A stretch of DNA of 64,000 nucleotides from Candidatus Saccharimonadota bacterium (GCA_905372275.1 CAJPON010000001.1:1-64000), one strand, 5' to 3'. Shown: positions 31,273 to 41,067, counted from the first letter of the stretch. Notes: generated by a model not told the origin, from the sequence alone. Numbers and translations: made by a program.

Positions 31273-32910
31273 TTAAGATTTATTCTTTTTCACGGCGGGC
31301 AGCGAAAAGCTGAAAGTCGAGCCGTGATTGAGGCGGCTTTTGAGTTTGATCTCGGTTTTGAGCTTGATGGCTAATTTGGCGACAACGTAAAGTCCTAGGC
31401 CGGTGCCGCTAGTTTCGCGGGTGCGATAATCTTCGCTGCGCCAGAATTTTTGGTATAAGTGTGCTTGGTCGCTGCGGCTGATGCCGATGCCAGTGTCTTT
31501 GACGGCAAAATTGATGGTGTCGTTTTCGCCTGGCTTGACGATGATGGTGACGCCGCCCTTTTCGGTGTAGCGGATGGCGTTGGTGATGAAGTTTTGTAGG
31601 ATTTCTTTGAGGTAGAGGCGGCTTTGGCTAACTTGGCCGATTTGCGGCGCGATATCAATGTCGAAGGTTAGTGATTTATCGGCGGCTTGCGGTGCGTATT
31701 CGGCGTACAGTTCGTCGATTAGCGATTGGACATCGATATTCTCTGGCTCGTCGGCGACACCGCGTTCAGCACGGCTCAAGGTTGAAAGGTCGTTGACCAT
31801 TCGCGCCAAAAATATAATTTGCTCGTGAGCAGTGCTGATGCCATTGATTAATCTTTCTTTTGGAATGTCGGGACGCTTGATCATCAGCGAGACATTGCTC
31901 AGCGATCCTTCGGCGATAGTTATCGGAGTGCGCAGCTCGTGGCTGACGACCGAAATAAACTCGTCGCGCTCGTCGTCGAGAGATTTCTGCTTGGTGATGT
32001 CGCGCAAGATGATTACATAGCCATCGTCGCTGACGCTGTTGGTGCTGCGAATTGGCGAGTATGTTGCGCCGAGGCGAATACTTTCGTTGGATATTCTGGC
32101 AGTTAGATCATCGCGGTATTGCGTGGTTTTGGCGGAATGTAGCTTGTCAGCGAACTTGAATGGCTCTTTATTCTTATCGACGATCGAAATAAAATCGTCA
32201 ATACATTTGCCAGCGAGATCGGTATTAGTATCAAATAAGTTTAGCGCCGAGGCGTTGTATAGCGAAATGATGCCGTTTCTATCGGTGCTAATAATAGCAT
32301 CAGAAAGGTTGTTGACGATAGTAACGATGCGATCGCGCTGCAAGCGCTCGGCGGTTTGGCTGCGCAAGAGTTCGGCTTGATCAATCGCCTGGGCTGAAAT
32401 GACCATCTTGACCATGTAGCTGATGATGAGCGTACCCAGAAAATGGATGACGATAGACATAACTTGTTTGTCGTCGCTAGCATGAATAATGACACTGCCC
32501 GAGGCAGCAGCAAACAATGTCGCAATACTAATATTAATGCCTGACTGGCCCAGGTAAACAGAGCTGGCTAGCAATAGCGCCGACCAGGTATAAATTAGCG
32601 GCATATCGAAACCAGAAACCGTTAATACGTAAGTTAACGCTAAAATATGATAACCGATGAGCCCGGCAATATGGCCAATAGGTTGCCGCGGCGCTGCGAA
32701 AAATTGCCAAAAGCCAATAATGACCCAACAGATATTAACCGCGTAAAAAGCGTACATATTCACTGCTGTCGGCTTGCCGAGCGGCGAGAATTGCATGAAG
32801 ACGCTGTACGCCACTAATAGCAGCGGAATCAAAAGTGCTATCCAGCGAATAATCTTCATGCGATGCGTTGACGGATCGATGTTTATATAGTCTTTGACTT
32901 GGCCACCCAT
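31273..32910 (-). CDS. membrane sensor histidine kinase with PAS domain (orphan)
   Basis: 545 residues. About six transmembrane segments (18-175) form an integral sensor. A PAS domain (about 195-305) follows. HisKA has His324 in VVSHELRTPI. The ATPase domain has Asn444 (NFITNAIRYTEKGG), VKDTGIGI and GTGLGLYVVAKL. No response regulator is adjacent, so the receiver protein at 5247 is one possible partner. TATACT lies 10 nt before the ATG. Confidence 0.92.
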   Translation of the reverse strand: MGGQVKDYINIDPSTHRMKIIRWIALLIPLLLVAYSVFMQFSPLGKPTAVNMYAFYAVNICWVIIGFWQFFAAPRQPIGHIAGLIGYHILALTYVLTVSGFDMPLIYTWSALLLASSVYLGQSGINISIATLFAAASGSVIIHASDDKQVMSIVIHFLGTLIISYMVKMVISAQAIDQAELLRSQTAERLQRDRIVTIVNNLSDAIISTDRNGIISLYNASALNLFDTNTDLAGKCIDDFISIVDKNKEPFKFADKLHSAKTTQYRDDLTARISNESIRLGATYSPIRSTNSVSDDGYVIILRDITKQKSLDDERDEFISVVSHELRTPITIAEGSLSNVSLMIKRPDIPKERLINGISTAHEQIIFLARMVNDLSTLSRAERGVADEPENIDVQSLIDELYAEYAPQAADKSLTFDIDIAPQIGQVSQSRLYLKEILQNFITNAIRYTEKGGVTIIVKPGENDTINFAVKDTGIGISRSDQAHLYQKFWRSEDYRTRETSGTGLGLYVVAKLAIKLKTEIKLKSRLNHGSTFSFSLPAVKKNKS

Positions 32911-32952
32911 AGCTATTATTAGTATAACCGCAAAGGCAATTTATGAAAAGAC

Positions 32953-33660
32953 TTAGACGATTGGAGTTTGGCGCTTGAGCTGCTGCCGGTGGAGGCGGTA
33001 GCGCGGATCGTAGCGTTCAACTTCGCGCCAAAATGCTGCGGAGTGATTCATATGGCGAGTGTGGCAGAGCTCGTGAATCAATACATATCGGATCAATTCA
33101 TCGGGTAGCTTCATTAAGGCGATATTGAGGCTGATCGTACCATTAGAACTGCAGCTGCCCCATCGGCTGCCAGCGTGGCTGAAGCGAACGCGCTGGTAAG
33201 CGAAACCATGGGCGCCAGCTAATTCTTCTAGCAGCGGCGGTAAGTATTTTTTGGCATCGCGGCGCAGGATCTTGATTGCTTCGTCGCGGATTTGCTGCTG
33301 AAGTTCTTGATCTTCGAGTGAAAATTCGGGCGGCAGCTTGACTAGAAGCTTGCTGCGCATGGTACGAATTTCCGGCTGTTTGATCATCTGTGTCGGCACG
33401 ATAGCTAATTGATGGGTTTTGCCGATGAGCTGCCCGTCGCGATACGGCTGGGCGATGGACGAATCTTTAGCTATTTTGCGCAAGTCTTCGCGCGACCGTT
33501 CAATAAACGAGCGAATAAACGCCAGCGGTACTAGCTGGCCGCTAGTAACGACAAAGCGCCCGTCGGTGCCGAGCTTGATGCGGGTGTAGCGAGTAGCGCG
33601 GCGCATGATAACAATCTCGCCGAACTCCGGATCATCGATAGTCTGGGATTTGGCAGGCAT
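32953..33660 (-). CDS. YgjP-like zinc metallohydrolase (DUF45/M48-related)
   Basis: 235 residues. The zincin motif HELCHTRHMNHS gives HExxH plus a third His, and RYDPRYRLHRQQLK ends the domain. SRWGSCSSNGTISLN is the family's characteristic preceding motif. Proteins of this type are associated with restriction systems or DNA metabolism, but the substrate is unknown. The ATG follows the upstream gene's TAA after one base (TAAtATG), so the two are translationally coupled. Confidence 0.9.
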   Translation of the reverse strand: MPAKSQTIDDPEFGEIVIMRRATRYTRIKLGTDGRFVVTSGQLVPLAFIRSFIERSREDLRKIAKDSSIAQPYRDGQLIGKTHQLAIVPTQMIKQPEIRTMRSKLLVKLPPEFSLEDQELQQQIRDEAIKILRRDAKKYLPPLLEELAGAHGFAYQRVRFSHAGSRWGSCSSNGTISLNIALMKLPDELIRYVLIHELCHTRHMNHSAAFWREVERYDPRYRLHRQQLKRQTPIV

Positions 33661-33661
33661 A

Positions 33662-34228
33662 TTATTGGATACTGATGCCGCGGCGGCGAACCTCGGGGCG
33701 CTGCCTGGCTAAGCTAGTCATTGGCCGGCTAGGACGATTGCTATCGCCGAGACGAGCTAATACGGTGCGCGCTTGGGTTTTGTATGTGTGTTTGCCGCTG
33801 ATAACGACTGGTTTCTCGATGGCGTTTGGTTCGGTGAAACTCTTGACGGCGGCATCAAAGTTTATAGTATCTAGCGAGTGGCCTTTTTGAATGCGGCGCC
33901 GGCAAGTTGCTTCATCGGTCTGCACCCAAATAATAAGCGGCTTATAACCATGCCCTTTGGCCCAGCGCGCAAATTCGGCGCGGCGGACGCGGCTTAAATT
34001 GCTGTCTTCATAAATAAAAGTTTGCTTGGTGCGTGCTATCTCGGCCAAAAATCGCTGGCAAACCTCCTCGCTGGAATTGCTATCTATACTGTGCTCGCTA
34101 ATAAATTGCGAATCAACAAACGGTGCATTAAACATCTCAGAAAATTGCTGCGCGAAAAATGTTTTGCCGCTGCCTGGCAAGCCAACCATCATGATAGCGT
34201 GCGGATGAGAGATAGAACTAGGATTCAT
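33662..34228 (-). CDS. P-loop kinase, polynucleotide kinase/zeta-like
   Basis: 188 residues from the ATG at 34228, chosen because TATAAT lies 6 nt upstream. It is a soluble AAA_33-type kinase. The Walker A motif is MVGLPGSGKTFFA near the N-terminus, a DxN motif follows (YEDSNLS), and the lid has arginines (CRRRIQKGHSLD). It may phosphorylate nucleic-acid ends or a small metabolite. The C-terminal basic tail RPMTSLARQRPEVRRRG is unlike the core. Coupled to the YgjP-like gene, so both may serve one pathway. Confidence 0.8.
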   Translation of the reverse strand: MNPSSISHPHAIMMVGLPGSGKTFFAQQFSEMFNAPFVDSQFISEHSIDSNSSEEVCQRFLAEIARTKQTFIYEDSNLSRVRRAEFARWAKGHGYKPLIIWVQTDEATCRRRIQKGHSLDTINFDAAVKSFTEPNAIEKPVVISGKHTYKTQARTVLARLGDSNRPSRPMTSLARQRPEVRRRGISIQ

Positions 34229-34234
34229 AAAATT

Positions 34235-34240
34235 ATTATA
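34235..34240 (-). promoter_or_regulatory. -10 element of the P-loop kinase / YgjP pair
   Basis: TATAAT, 6 nt before the ATG at 34228. Confidence 0.65.
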
Positions 34241-34283
34241 GGTAATGGAACTTAAAACTGCAATTATGCAATTATGTGGTTTG

Positions 34284-34358
34284 TGGCAGGGGCATGAGGA
34301 ATCGAACCTCAATCTACGGTTTTGGAGACCGTTATACTAGCCGTTGTACTATGCCCCT
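34284..34358 (-). tRNA. tRNA-Trp (CCA)
   Basis: The acceptor AGGGGCA pairs with TGCCCCT, discriminator G, encoded CCA. The anticodon arm ACGGT-CTCCAAA-ACCGT gives CCA. Confidence 0.93.
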
Positions 34359-34393
34359 TTACGCTTTCCTATTATAGCATAGCGAAATGCTTT

Positions 34394-35374
34394 TTAGATA
34401 TCATCAATGGCGATATCTTTAGGTTGATCTTTTTTGACGCGGACGGCACGCTTGAAGCGGCGGTTGGCGGTTTCATCAGCAGTATGCGGAATCGGCGGCA
34501 GCGACAGTAAGCGTTCGGATTTTTCTTTGTCGTCATCGAGGCTAGAAACAGCTTCGACGAAAAATTTATCAATTAGCCATTCGCGCCCCGGCGGAGTTTG
34601 CCCGGTGACAGTAATACGCCAGCGCTCGTCGCCCCATTTATCGATATTGGTAATTCGCAATGGGTGCGCTAGCATCATCGTGCCCTTTGGAATGGCGGCG
34701 ATAATTCGGCGGATAGCAGCGACGCCGGCTCGCTTGTCGCGAACGAAAATATCAACAGCGATCGTGCGTACACCATGTGGCGTGACGCGGGCGCCAGTGA
34801 TGTTTTGGTTGTGAACGGTGATGACTTCGCCATTGAGAGCGCGAATACGCGTCGAGGTCAGCGTGAAACGCTCGACGACGCCGCTCAAGTCCGTGAATGG
34901 ATCGAGCTTGACGAAATCGCCTATCTTGTACCAGTTTTCTGAAATCATAATCGCGCTAGCAGTCAGGTCGCGCAACACGATACCGATAGTTTGTCCGGCC
35001 ACCAAAGCAAACATAGCACCAGCACCAATAGCGGCTAGCCCGCCGGAGGTGCTAGAATTAGCGGCGGTTGGACTGAGGATTCGCCAAGCGATATAGCCAA
35101 CCGATACTACTACTAGTGTGCGAATGATGGCAATAGACACGCTCAGGTATGTTTCGGTTTGCCGCAGCCGAGTGACGCGCGCTTCGTCTGATTCATTGTC
35201 GCTGCGGCGGCCGATACGTTGTGCTATGAAAATCAAGCCGCGCGCTAGGAACTTACTTAACCAATAAGCAGCAATCATCGACAAAACTAGTACTAGCAGC
35301 GAGCGAAAAGCATTCGGCGATACTAGCAGGCTCTTTAGATCGTTAATTACCGAAGTTGATATTGCACTATCCAT
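34394..35374 (-). CDS. MscS-family mechanosensitive channel
   Basis: 326 residues from the ATG at 35374 (a -10-like CATGAT lies 7 nt upstream). Three transmembrane segments (about 20-42, 80-105, 118-145) end in the glycine-alanine-rich pore helix (LAAIGAGAMFALVAGQTIGI). The cytoplasmic beta domain has IGDFVKLDPFTDLSGVVERF and the C-terminal domain a charged tail. It relieves turgor on hypo-osmotic shock. Confidence 0.92.
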   Translation of the reverse strand: MDSAISTSVINDLKSLLVSPNAFRSLLVLVLSMIAAYWLSKFLARGLIFIAQRIGRRSDNESDEARVTRLRQTETYLSVSIAIIRTLVVVSVGYIAWRILSPTAANSSTSGGLAAIGAGAMFALVAGQTIGIVLRDLTASAIMISENWYKIGDFVKLDPFTDLSGVVERFTLTSTRIRALNGEVITVHNQNITGARVTPHGVRTIAVDIFVRDKRAGVAAIRRIIAAIPKGTMMLAHPLRITNIDKWGDERWRITVTGQTPPGREWLIDKFFVEAVSSLDDDKEKSERLLSLPPIPHTADETANRRFKRAVRVKKDQPKDIAIDDI

Positions 35375-35460
35375 GCTTACTATCATGCACCGTTTGCAGC
35401 AAAAAATCTATATGTTTTCACGATAATTTTTCACAAAATTTTACAAAATGCTTATTTTTG

Positions 35461-35490
35461 TTGCAATCATAAGCAAAAAAGCGCTATACT
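35461..35490 (+). promoter_or_regulatory. promoter of the alpha-glucan operon
   Basis: TTGCAA (35461-35466), 18-nt spacer, TATACT (35485-35490). It implies a leader of about 50 nt before the ATG at 35548, with no clear ribosome site just before the start. Confidence 0.6.
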
Positions 35491-35547
35491 GTTAAATGAA
35501 CAACATAAGGGAATGGTTAGGCTACGGCATGACCGAGTAGAATTTTT

Positions 35548-36774
35548 ATGAAGATATTAATGTTAGGGTGGGAACTCCCGCCGCACAACAGCGGAGGTCT
35601 CGGTGTCGCGTGTTATCACTTGTCTAAGGCGCTTGCTCAGCGGGGCGCGTCAATTGATTTCGTGCTCCCCTACACTGCAAAGTACGATGATATTGATTTC
35701 TTGAATATTTACTCGGCGACCGAGCTGCCGCCATTTCATGGCGATAAGGCGTTGAGTTCTTATGGCGGCGGCGCAGTAACGGCACGTAATCTCGATGACG
35801 TCCCGGCTGGCGATTTGACGACCATGCGGGGTGTGCAAAAGCAATATGTCGGCTATGTCGAGCAGCTAGTCGATCGGATTGATAAGCCGGATGCTATCCA
35901 TGTCCACGATTGGCTAACGATGGAAGCTGGCATGCGTGCCAAACAATTAACCGACGCGCCGCTAATCGTTCATGTTCACGCTACAGAGTTTGACCGCGCT
36001 GGCGCTAGCGAGTTTGGCAATCCTGTCATTCACGAGATTGAATATAATGGTCTGATGATGGCTGACCGAATCATTGCTGTTAGCAATATTACTAAGGGAA
36101 TTATCGTTCATAAATACCATATTCCAGCTGACAAAATTGAGGTCGTACACAACGCGATTGATGCTAGCTCGCTGATTAACTACGACTATGACCGGCGGAC
36201 TTACAAGTACTTAGAATTGCTTAAGGATGAAGGCTATACGGTGGTGTCGACAGTGACGCGCTTTACGGCTCAGAAGGGCCTAGTGCAGCTGATGCGCGGT
36301 TTTGCCAAGGCTTGCCGGCAGCACGACCGCTTTGCATTTTTGCTAGCTGGTGACGGCGAGCAGCGCGACGAGCTGATTCGGATTGCTGCTGACCAGGGGG
36401 TTGCTGATAAAGTATATTTCACAGGTTTTGTCCGCGGCAAGCAGTGGCGCGACGCTTATCGCGTGTCGGATGTCTTCGTGATGAGCTCAGTTAGCGAGCC
36501 GTTTGGCTTGGCTGCGCTCGAGGCGGCGCATTACGATACAGCGCTAATCGTGACTAACCAGTCTGGTGTTGGCGAAGTTATCGATACGGTTTTTCGTTAT
36601 GATTTTTGGGATACGCATAAGTTGGCTGATCAGCTAGTGGCTTTGGCTAAATCGCCGCAATTGCTAAACGATATGAAGCGCGGTATCAAGTCGGAATATG
36701 CTCGTATCAGCTGGGATGACGTTGCTAGCAAGTGCTTATCAATTTATAGCCGCACTCAGAAAGGAGCCAAATGA
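35548..36774 (+). CDS. GT4 glycosyltransferase, glycogen synthase-like
   Basis: 408 residues. The N-terminus MKILMLGWELPPHNSGGLG has the GGLG donor-binding loop seen in glycogen and starch synthases of the GT4/GT5 type. The donor domain has TVVSTVTRFTAQKGLVQLMR, LLAGDGEQ and SSVSEPFGLAALEAAHYD with the EX7E pair. It is the first gene of a tight operon with two glucan hydrolases, so it most likely builds the alpha-glucan they break down. The ADP/UDP-glucose preference is not readable. Confidence 0.92.
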   Translation: MKILMLGWELPPHNSGGLGVACYHLSKALAQRGASIDFVLPYTAKYDDIDFLNIYSATELPPFHGDKALSSYGGGAVTARNLDDVPAGDLTTMRGVQKQYVGYVEQLVDRIDKPDAIHVHDWLTMEAGMRAKQLTDAPLIVHVHATEFDRAGASEFGNPVIHEIEYNGLMMADRIIAVSNITKGIIVHKYHIPADKIEVVHNAIDASSLINYDYDRRTYKYLELLKDEGYTVVSTVTRFTAQKGLVQLMRGFAKACRQHDRFAFLLAGDGEQRDELIRIAADQGVADKVYFTGFVRGKQWRDAYRVSDVFVMSSVSEPFGLAALEAAHYDTALIVTNQSGVGEVIDTVFRYDFWDTHKLADQLVALAKSPQLLNDMKRGIKSEYARISWDDVASKCLSIYSRTQKGAK

Positions 36775-37997
36775 TGAGCAAAAAACGCGGAGTGGTTTTG
36801 TATCTGCATATGCATCAACCGTGGCGCGTACGCGAATATTCGGTGTTTGATATCGCGGATCGGCATGATTATTTCGATAATTTCGATGATAAATATAGCA
36901 GCAACCGCTTTATTTTTGAGAAAGTTGCCGATAAGTCGTACCGGCCGATGCTGGCATTGCTGCGCAAATTACTGGCTGCGTATCCAGATTTTTGCGTGTC
37001 GCTATCGGTGACTGGTACATTGTTAGACCAGGCTGAGCGCTGGGCGCCAGACGTGATCGATTTGCTGCGCGATATTATCGCAACTGGCCGCGTCGAAATC
37101 GTCGGCGAAACTTATTACCATAGCTTGGCGTTTTTCTATAGCCGCGATGAATTTCAGCGGCAAGTTGATATTCATCGCCAAAAGATTCACGATCTGTTTG
37201 GCGTCGAAATCACTGCTTTTCGCAACACCGAGCTGAGTTACAATAACGAGCTAGCCGAATGGGCCGACCAGCAAGGCTACAAAGGTATTATCGCTGAGGG
37301 CTGGGATAAAGTTCTCGGTTGGCGCAACGCTAATTATATGTACCGGCCAGCTGGCACGAAAAATGTCAAATTATTGTTGAAAAATTACCGTTTGAGCGAT
37401 GATATCGCTTTTCGCTTTAGCAATCGCGATTGGGAATCGTATCCGCTAACTTCCCCGACTTATGTCGATTGGGTTGACGCAAGTATGGGTCACGACGGCG
37501 AAATAATTAACTTATTTATGGATTTCGAGACTTTTGGTGAAAATATTTGGGCGGACACAGGCATTTTCGAGTTCTTTGCTGATTTTGTTGAGCGTTGGCT
37601 GGGGCGTTACAACCATACTTTTTACACGATTAGCGGCGCCTGTCAAGCGCTAGAAGCGCACGACGAGATTGACTGCCCGCAGACGACTACTTGGGCTGAT
37701 ACCGAGCGCGACTTGTCAGCGTGGCTAGGCAATAGTATGCAACACGAAGCAATGCGCGACCTCTACGCTATGGAAAATGACGTGCTTGGTTCGGGTGATC
37801 TTGGCTTGATTGCTGACTGGCGGCAGTTGACGACCAGCGACCATCCGTACTACATGTGTACTAAGTACTTTAATGACGGCGACGTGCATGCGTATTTTAG
37901 TCCGTATGATTCGCCGTACGACGCGTTCTTGTATTTCATGAATGCGCTGCGCGATGTGCGCTACCGATTGCATGAACATAATATTGCGGGGTATTGA
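36771..37997 (+). CDS. GH57 family alpha-amylase / glucanotransferase
   Basis: 408 residues. Family regions are visible: YLHMHQPWRVRE (region 1, metal-side His), VEIVGETYYHSL (region 2), ITAFRNTELSYN (region 3, nucleophile Glu) and FMDFETFGENIWADTGIFEF (region 4, catalytic Asp). Retaining hydrolysis or transfer acts on alpha-1,4-glucan in the cytoplasm. There is no signal peptide. The start overlaps the GT4 stop (ATGA) after AAAGGAG, and the stop overlaps the next ATG (TGATG), so translation of the three genes is coupled. Confidence 0.94.
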   Translation: MMSKKRGVVLYLHMHQPWRVREYSVFDIADRHDYFDNFDDKYSSNRFIFEKVADKSYRPMLALLRKLLAAYPDFCVSLSVTGTLLDQAERWAPDVIDLLRDIIATGRVEIVGETYYHSLAFFYSRDEFQRQVDIHRQKIHDLFGVEITAFRNTELSYNNELAEWADQQGYKGIIAEGWDKVLGWRNANYMYRPAGTKNVKLLLKNYRLSDDIAFRFSNRDWESYPLTSPTYVDWVDASMGHDGEIINLFMDFETFGENIWADTGIFEFFADFVERWLGRYNHTFYTISGACQALEAHDEIDCPQTTTWADTERDLSAWLGNSMQHEAMRDLYAMENDVLGSGDLGLIADWRQLTTSDHPYYMCTKYFNDGDVHAYFSPYDSPYDAFLYFMNALRDVRYRLHEHNIAGY

Positions 37998-39937
37998 TGG
38001 CGCGACCGATAATTCTTAGCAATAACGAACTGCAAGTTGGACTGAGCCGTCATGGCGAGGTTAGTGATGTTTATTTCCCTTACGTTGGTTTAGAAAACCA
38101 TACGATTGGCGGCAATACTCGGCATCGTGTCGGTGTCTGGGCGGATGGCCGCGTATCGTGGCTGAGCGACGATGACTGGTCATGTAAATTTAGTTATCAC
38201 CACGAGGCGCTGATCGGCCATATTGTGGCTGTGAATGAACAAATTGGCATTATGTTAGAGTTCGACGACGCTGTCGATACAGATTTTAACGTGCTTCTGC
38301 GGACGATTCATGTGGTTAATTTGCAGCCTGAAACGCGCGATGTTCGGTTATTCATGCATCAGGCCTTCATCATTGGCGATTCTGGTAGTAGTACTGACAC
38401 TGTTCAGGTTTTACCAGACGATAACGCTGTCATTCATTACCGTGGACGCCGAGTTTTTGCGGCGTCGGGCCAAATTGACGGCGGCAGGTTCTTTGACCAA
38501 TATGCAGTTGGCGTATTTGGCCGCGAGGGCCGCGAAGGTACTTATCGCGATGCTGATGATGGCGAGCTATCGAATTCGACTGCCGAGCATGGTCGCGTCG
38601 ACTCGACGATCCGCTTCAAATTAGAGTTGGCTGGCCACGGTTCGGCGCGGGTAAACTATTGGCTAGCTGCTGGTACTTCCTTGCGCGAAGTACTTTACAT
38701 ACACAAAAATATTATTTCGCAAACAATCCATAAGCGCTTTGAAGCTACTGCTAAATGGTGGCGGCTGTGGTTACGTCCGGCGAAGAAAGTGGCGCAGCGT
38801 GTCAAACCGGAATATCGCCAGGCGTTTATCAATAGTACGATGCTTCTCAAGGCGCATATTGATAAGCGCGGTGCAGTTATTGCTAGCAGCGATGGCGAGG
38901 CGCTTAATTATCAGCGCGATGCCTACGCGTACTGCTGGCCGCGTGATAGCGTGTATGTTCTCTGGCCGTTAATTCGCATGGGCTATACCGAGGAAGCTTA
39001 TAATTTCTTTGATTTTTGCCGCCGGGCGTTAAGTCCGAAAGGTTATCTATCGCATAAATACCGCGCCGACGGCGCTCTGGGTAGCAGTTGGCATTCGTAC
39101 GTGCATCCAGATGGCACTGTTTCGGCGCCAATTCAAGAGGACGAGACGGCTTCGGTGCTGTTCTTATTCTGTCAATTTTATAATAAGACTGGCGACGACA
39201 CGCTGCTGCAGCGGTTCTATACGTCGATGGTAGTGCCGATGGCGAATTTTCTGGCCAGCTATGTTGACAATCGGACACACCTACCAAAACCAAGTTATGA
39301 TCTCTGGGAAGAGCATTTCATGGTGACGACGTACACGACAGCGACCGTTCAAGCGGCACTGTTCGCGGCGGCTAATCTGGCTGATCGGCGCCGAGACGAG
39401 GTTGGAGCTGTTGCTTGGCGGACGGTTGCCGAGGATATCAAACAGTCCGCGCAAAAACGCTTGTACGATCCTCATCAGAAAGATTTCCGCAAAGGTTTGC
39501 GCCGCAACAAAAACGGCACTTACACGCCCGATGATACGCTTGATATGTCGGCTGTTTATGGCGCTTTTATTTATGGCCTATACGATAATCAAGAAGATTT
39601 GCATCAAGCCGTACAAACAGCTCTCGACCGCTTTCATTTCAAGCTGGAAGCGCCAGGTTTGCCGCGCTATGAGGATGACGCCTATTACCGCAGCGCTCCA
39701 GATGCTCCGAGTAACTGGTGGTTTATTGTTTCGTTGTGGCTAGCTCAGTATTATTTGGAGTGCGGCGACGAAAATTCGGCGCAGCAGATAATTTCGTGGG
39801 TGGCTAGCAAAGCTTGGCCGACGGGTGTTTTATCCGAGCAGATTGATCCGGTTTCGGGGCGCGAATGCTCGGTAGCGCCGCTTTGTTGGAGCCAGGCTGA
39901 ATTTATATCGACGATTCTTGACACAATAAAAAGATGA
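37997..39937 (+). CDS. GH15 family glucoamylase-like hydrolase
   Basis: 646 residues from the ATG at 37997, which overlaps the GH57 stop (TGATG). An N-terminal beta domain (1-270) is followed by the (alpha/alpha)6 barrel. YCWPRDSVYVLWPL is the substrate-binding aromatic loop, QEDETAS carries the general-acid Glu and LSEQIDPVSG the second acidic site. Glucoamylases release glucose from non-reducing ends, and some GH15 enzymes cleave trehalose instead. There is no secretion signal, so it acts on internal glucan. Confidence 0.94.
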   Translation: MARPIILSNNELQVGLSRHGEVSDVYFPYVGLENHTIGGNTRHRVGVWADGRVSWLSDDDWSCKFSYHHEALIGHIVAVNEQIGIMLEFDDAVDTDFNVLLRTIHVVNLQPETRDVRLFMHQAFIIGDSGSSTDTVQVLPDDNAVIHYRGRRVFAASGQIDGGRFFDQYAVGVFGREGREGTYRDADDGELSNSTAEHGRVDSTIRFKLELAGHGSARVNYWLAAGTSLREVLYIHKNIISQTIHKRFEATAKWWRLWLRPAKKVAQRVKPEYRQAFINSTMLLKAHIDKRGAVIASSDGEALNYQRDAYAYCWPRDSVYVLWPLIRMGYTEEAYNFFDFCRRALSPKGYLSHKYRADGALGSSWHSYVHPDGTVSAPIQEDETASVLFLFCQFYNKTGDDTLLQRFYTSMVVPMANFLASYVDNRTHLPKPSYDLWEEHFMVTTYTTATVQAALFAAANLADRRRDEVGAVAWRTVAEDIKQSAQKRLYDPHQKDFRKGLRRNKNGTYTPDDTLDMSAVYGAFIYGLYDNQEDLHQAVQTALDRFHFKLEAPGLPRYEDDAYYRSAPDAPSNWWFIVSLWLAQYYLECGDENSAQQIISWVASKAWPTGVLSEQIDPVSGRECSVAPLCWSQAEFISTILDTIKR

Positions 39938-39947
39938 GGATAACAGG

Positions 39948-40667
39948 GTGGGAGTCAGTTCGAGAACAAAATTGAAAGTATCTAGAGCTCTTCGCCGGCT
40001 TACGCCGCGGCATATTGCTAAGACTCGCGCTACGCGCCAAGCAATGCGCCGCTTCGCAGATCGCGCTGGCTTGGTATATTTTGGTTACACTAATCAGCAT
40101 GACGACGACCATCGCTTGGTGCGCGGCCATACGGTTTCGCACACGCATATCGATGATTATCTTTGCATAGGTACAATTCGCGGCTACGATACGACAGTTC
40201 TGCAGCGGCGCGACACTATTCGCGTCCGCCAGGGTCAGTCGCACAAGTATAAGAATCAACGCTGCCATTGGCTAATCGCTACTGTCGATTTACACACTGA
40301 ACGTCCGCTGCCACACATTTATATTGGCATGAAACGGACAGATCCGATTTATCAAGCGTCGTACAGTGCTCTACAGCCGCTAATTTTGGGGGCTACAGCG
40401 CGCTACCTGCAGGCTTTTCTTAATAAATATAATATTTATGGTGCTGCTACTCGAGCTATAGAGATTGAGTCAATTATATCGCCGCAGGCTGCCGAAGTAA
40501 TAGTTTCGCATTTCGACAAAATTAATATTGAAATCGAGCGCAACACAGTGTATCTATATACCGAAAACGAGCGTCCAACCGAGGCGCAAATCGAAAAGCT
40601 AGTCTCGAACGCATTGTGGCTAGCCGAGGTAATTGATACCGCCGTACAGCAAAACAGCCCTCGCTAG
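39948..40667 (+). CDS. hypothetical protein, last gene of the glucan operon
   Basis: 239 residues with a GTG start. GAGGA lies 9 nt upstream, and the gene begins 11 bp after the GH15 stop, so it is in the same transcript. The N-terminus is strongly basic (RALRRLTPRHIAKTRATRQA). The middle is beta-rich with several His (RGHTVSHTHIDDYLCIG), and the C-terminus is helical with acidic residues. No family is recognised. Co-transcription suggests a role with the glucan enzymes, but it may simply ride along. Confidence 0.75.
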   Translation: MGVSSRTKLKVSRALRRLTPRHIAKTRATRQAMRRFADRAGLVYFGYTNQHDDDHRLVRGHTVSHTHIDDYLCIGTIRGYDTTVLQRRDTIRVRQGQSHKYKNQRCHWLIATVDLHTERPLPHIYIGMKRTDPIYQASYSALQPLILGATARYLQAFLNKYNIYGAATRAIEIESIISPQAAEVIVSHFDKINIEIERNTVYLYTENERPTEAQIEKLVSNALWLAEVIDTAVQQNSPR

Positions 40668-40672
40668 AGGGC
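40649..40672 (-). terminator. terminator of rpmG, possibly bidirectional
   Basis: GCCCTC-GCTA-GAGGGC. On the minus strand it is followed by TGTTTTGC. It overlaps the end of the preceding convergent gene. Confidence 0.5.
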
Positions 40673-40700
40673 CGCTGGCTTGCCTAGAAAGGCTGCTATT

Positions 40701-40913
40701 TTAGCCTTTGCGCGGTTTAACTTCGTTACGGCCGAGTGATTTTTTGGTATTCTCGACGTATTTGACATGCTTACGCAGTTTTGGGTCGTATTTACTCAGA
40801 GTTATTTTATTTGGCGTATTTGCCGTGTTTTTGCTCGTAACATAAGTGCGGTGGTTGCTTAGTTGGCTGACGAGTGCAATAGTCTTGCGCTTAGTATTAT
40901 TCTTCTTTGCCAT
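40701..40913 (-). CDS. rpmG: 50S ribosomal protein L33
   Basis: 70 residues. The family pattern is clear: RKTIALVSQLSNHRTYVTSK, NTPNKITLSKYDPKLRKHV and a charged tail. It has none of the zinc-binding cysteines, so it is the Cys-free type. The 10-residue basic tail RNEVKPRKG is longer than usual. AAGGGA precedes the ATG. Confidence 0.93.
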   Translation of the reverse strand: MAKKNNTKRKTIALVSQLSNHRTYVTSKNTANTPNKITLSKYDPKLRKHVKYVENTKKSLGRNEVKPRKG

Positions 40914-41067
40914 AACTTCCCTTTAATGTTGTTATAAAACTTCAGTAATCAAGTATAACAGATTGGTGCAGCAATTTCAAGCTAGATATGTTATTATCGC
41001 CGACTCATAATTTTCTAGCGTAAATTTGCAGAAAGAGTTGTTTTAGTGCGGCTTGGTACTGTGCTGC

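Noticed and set aside
36771..37997. Recoding of TGA (code 25)
   Set aside because: TGA closes this gene and overlaps the next ATG (TGATG). Standard code explains all frames.
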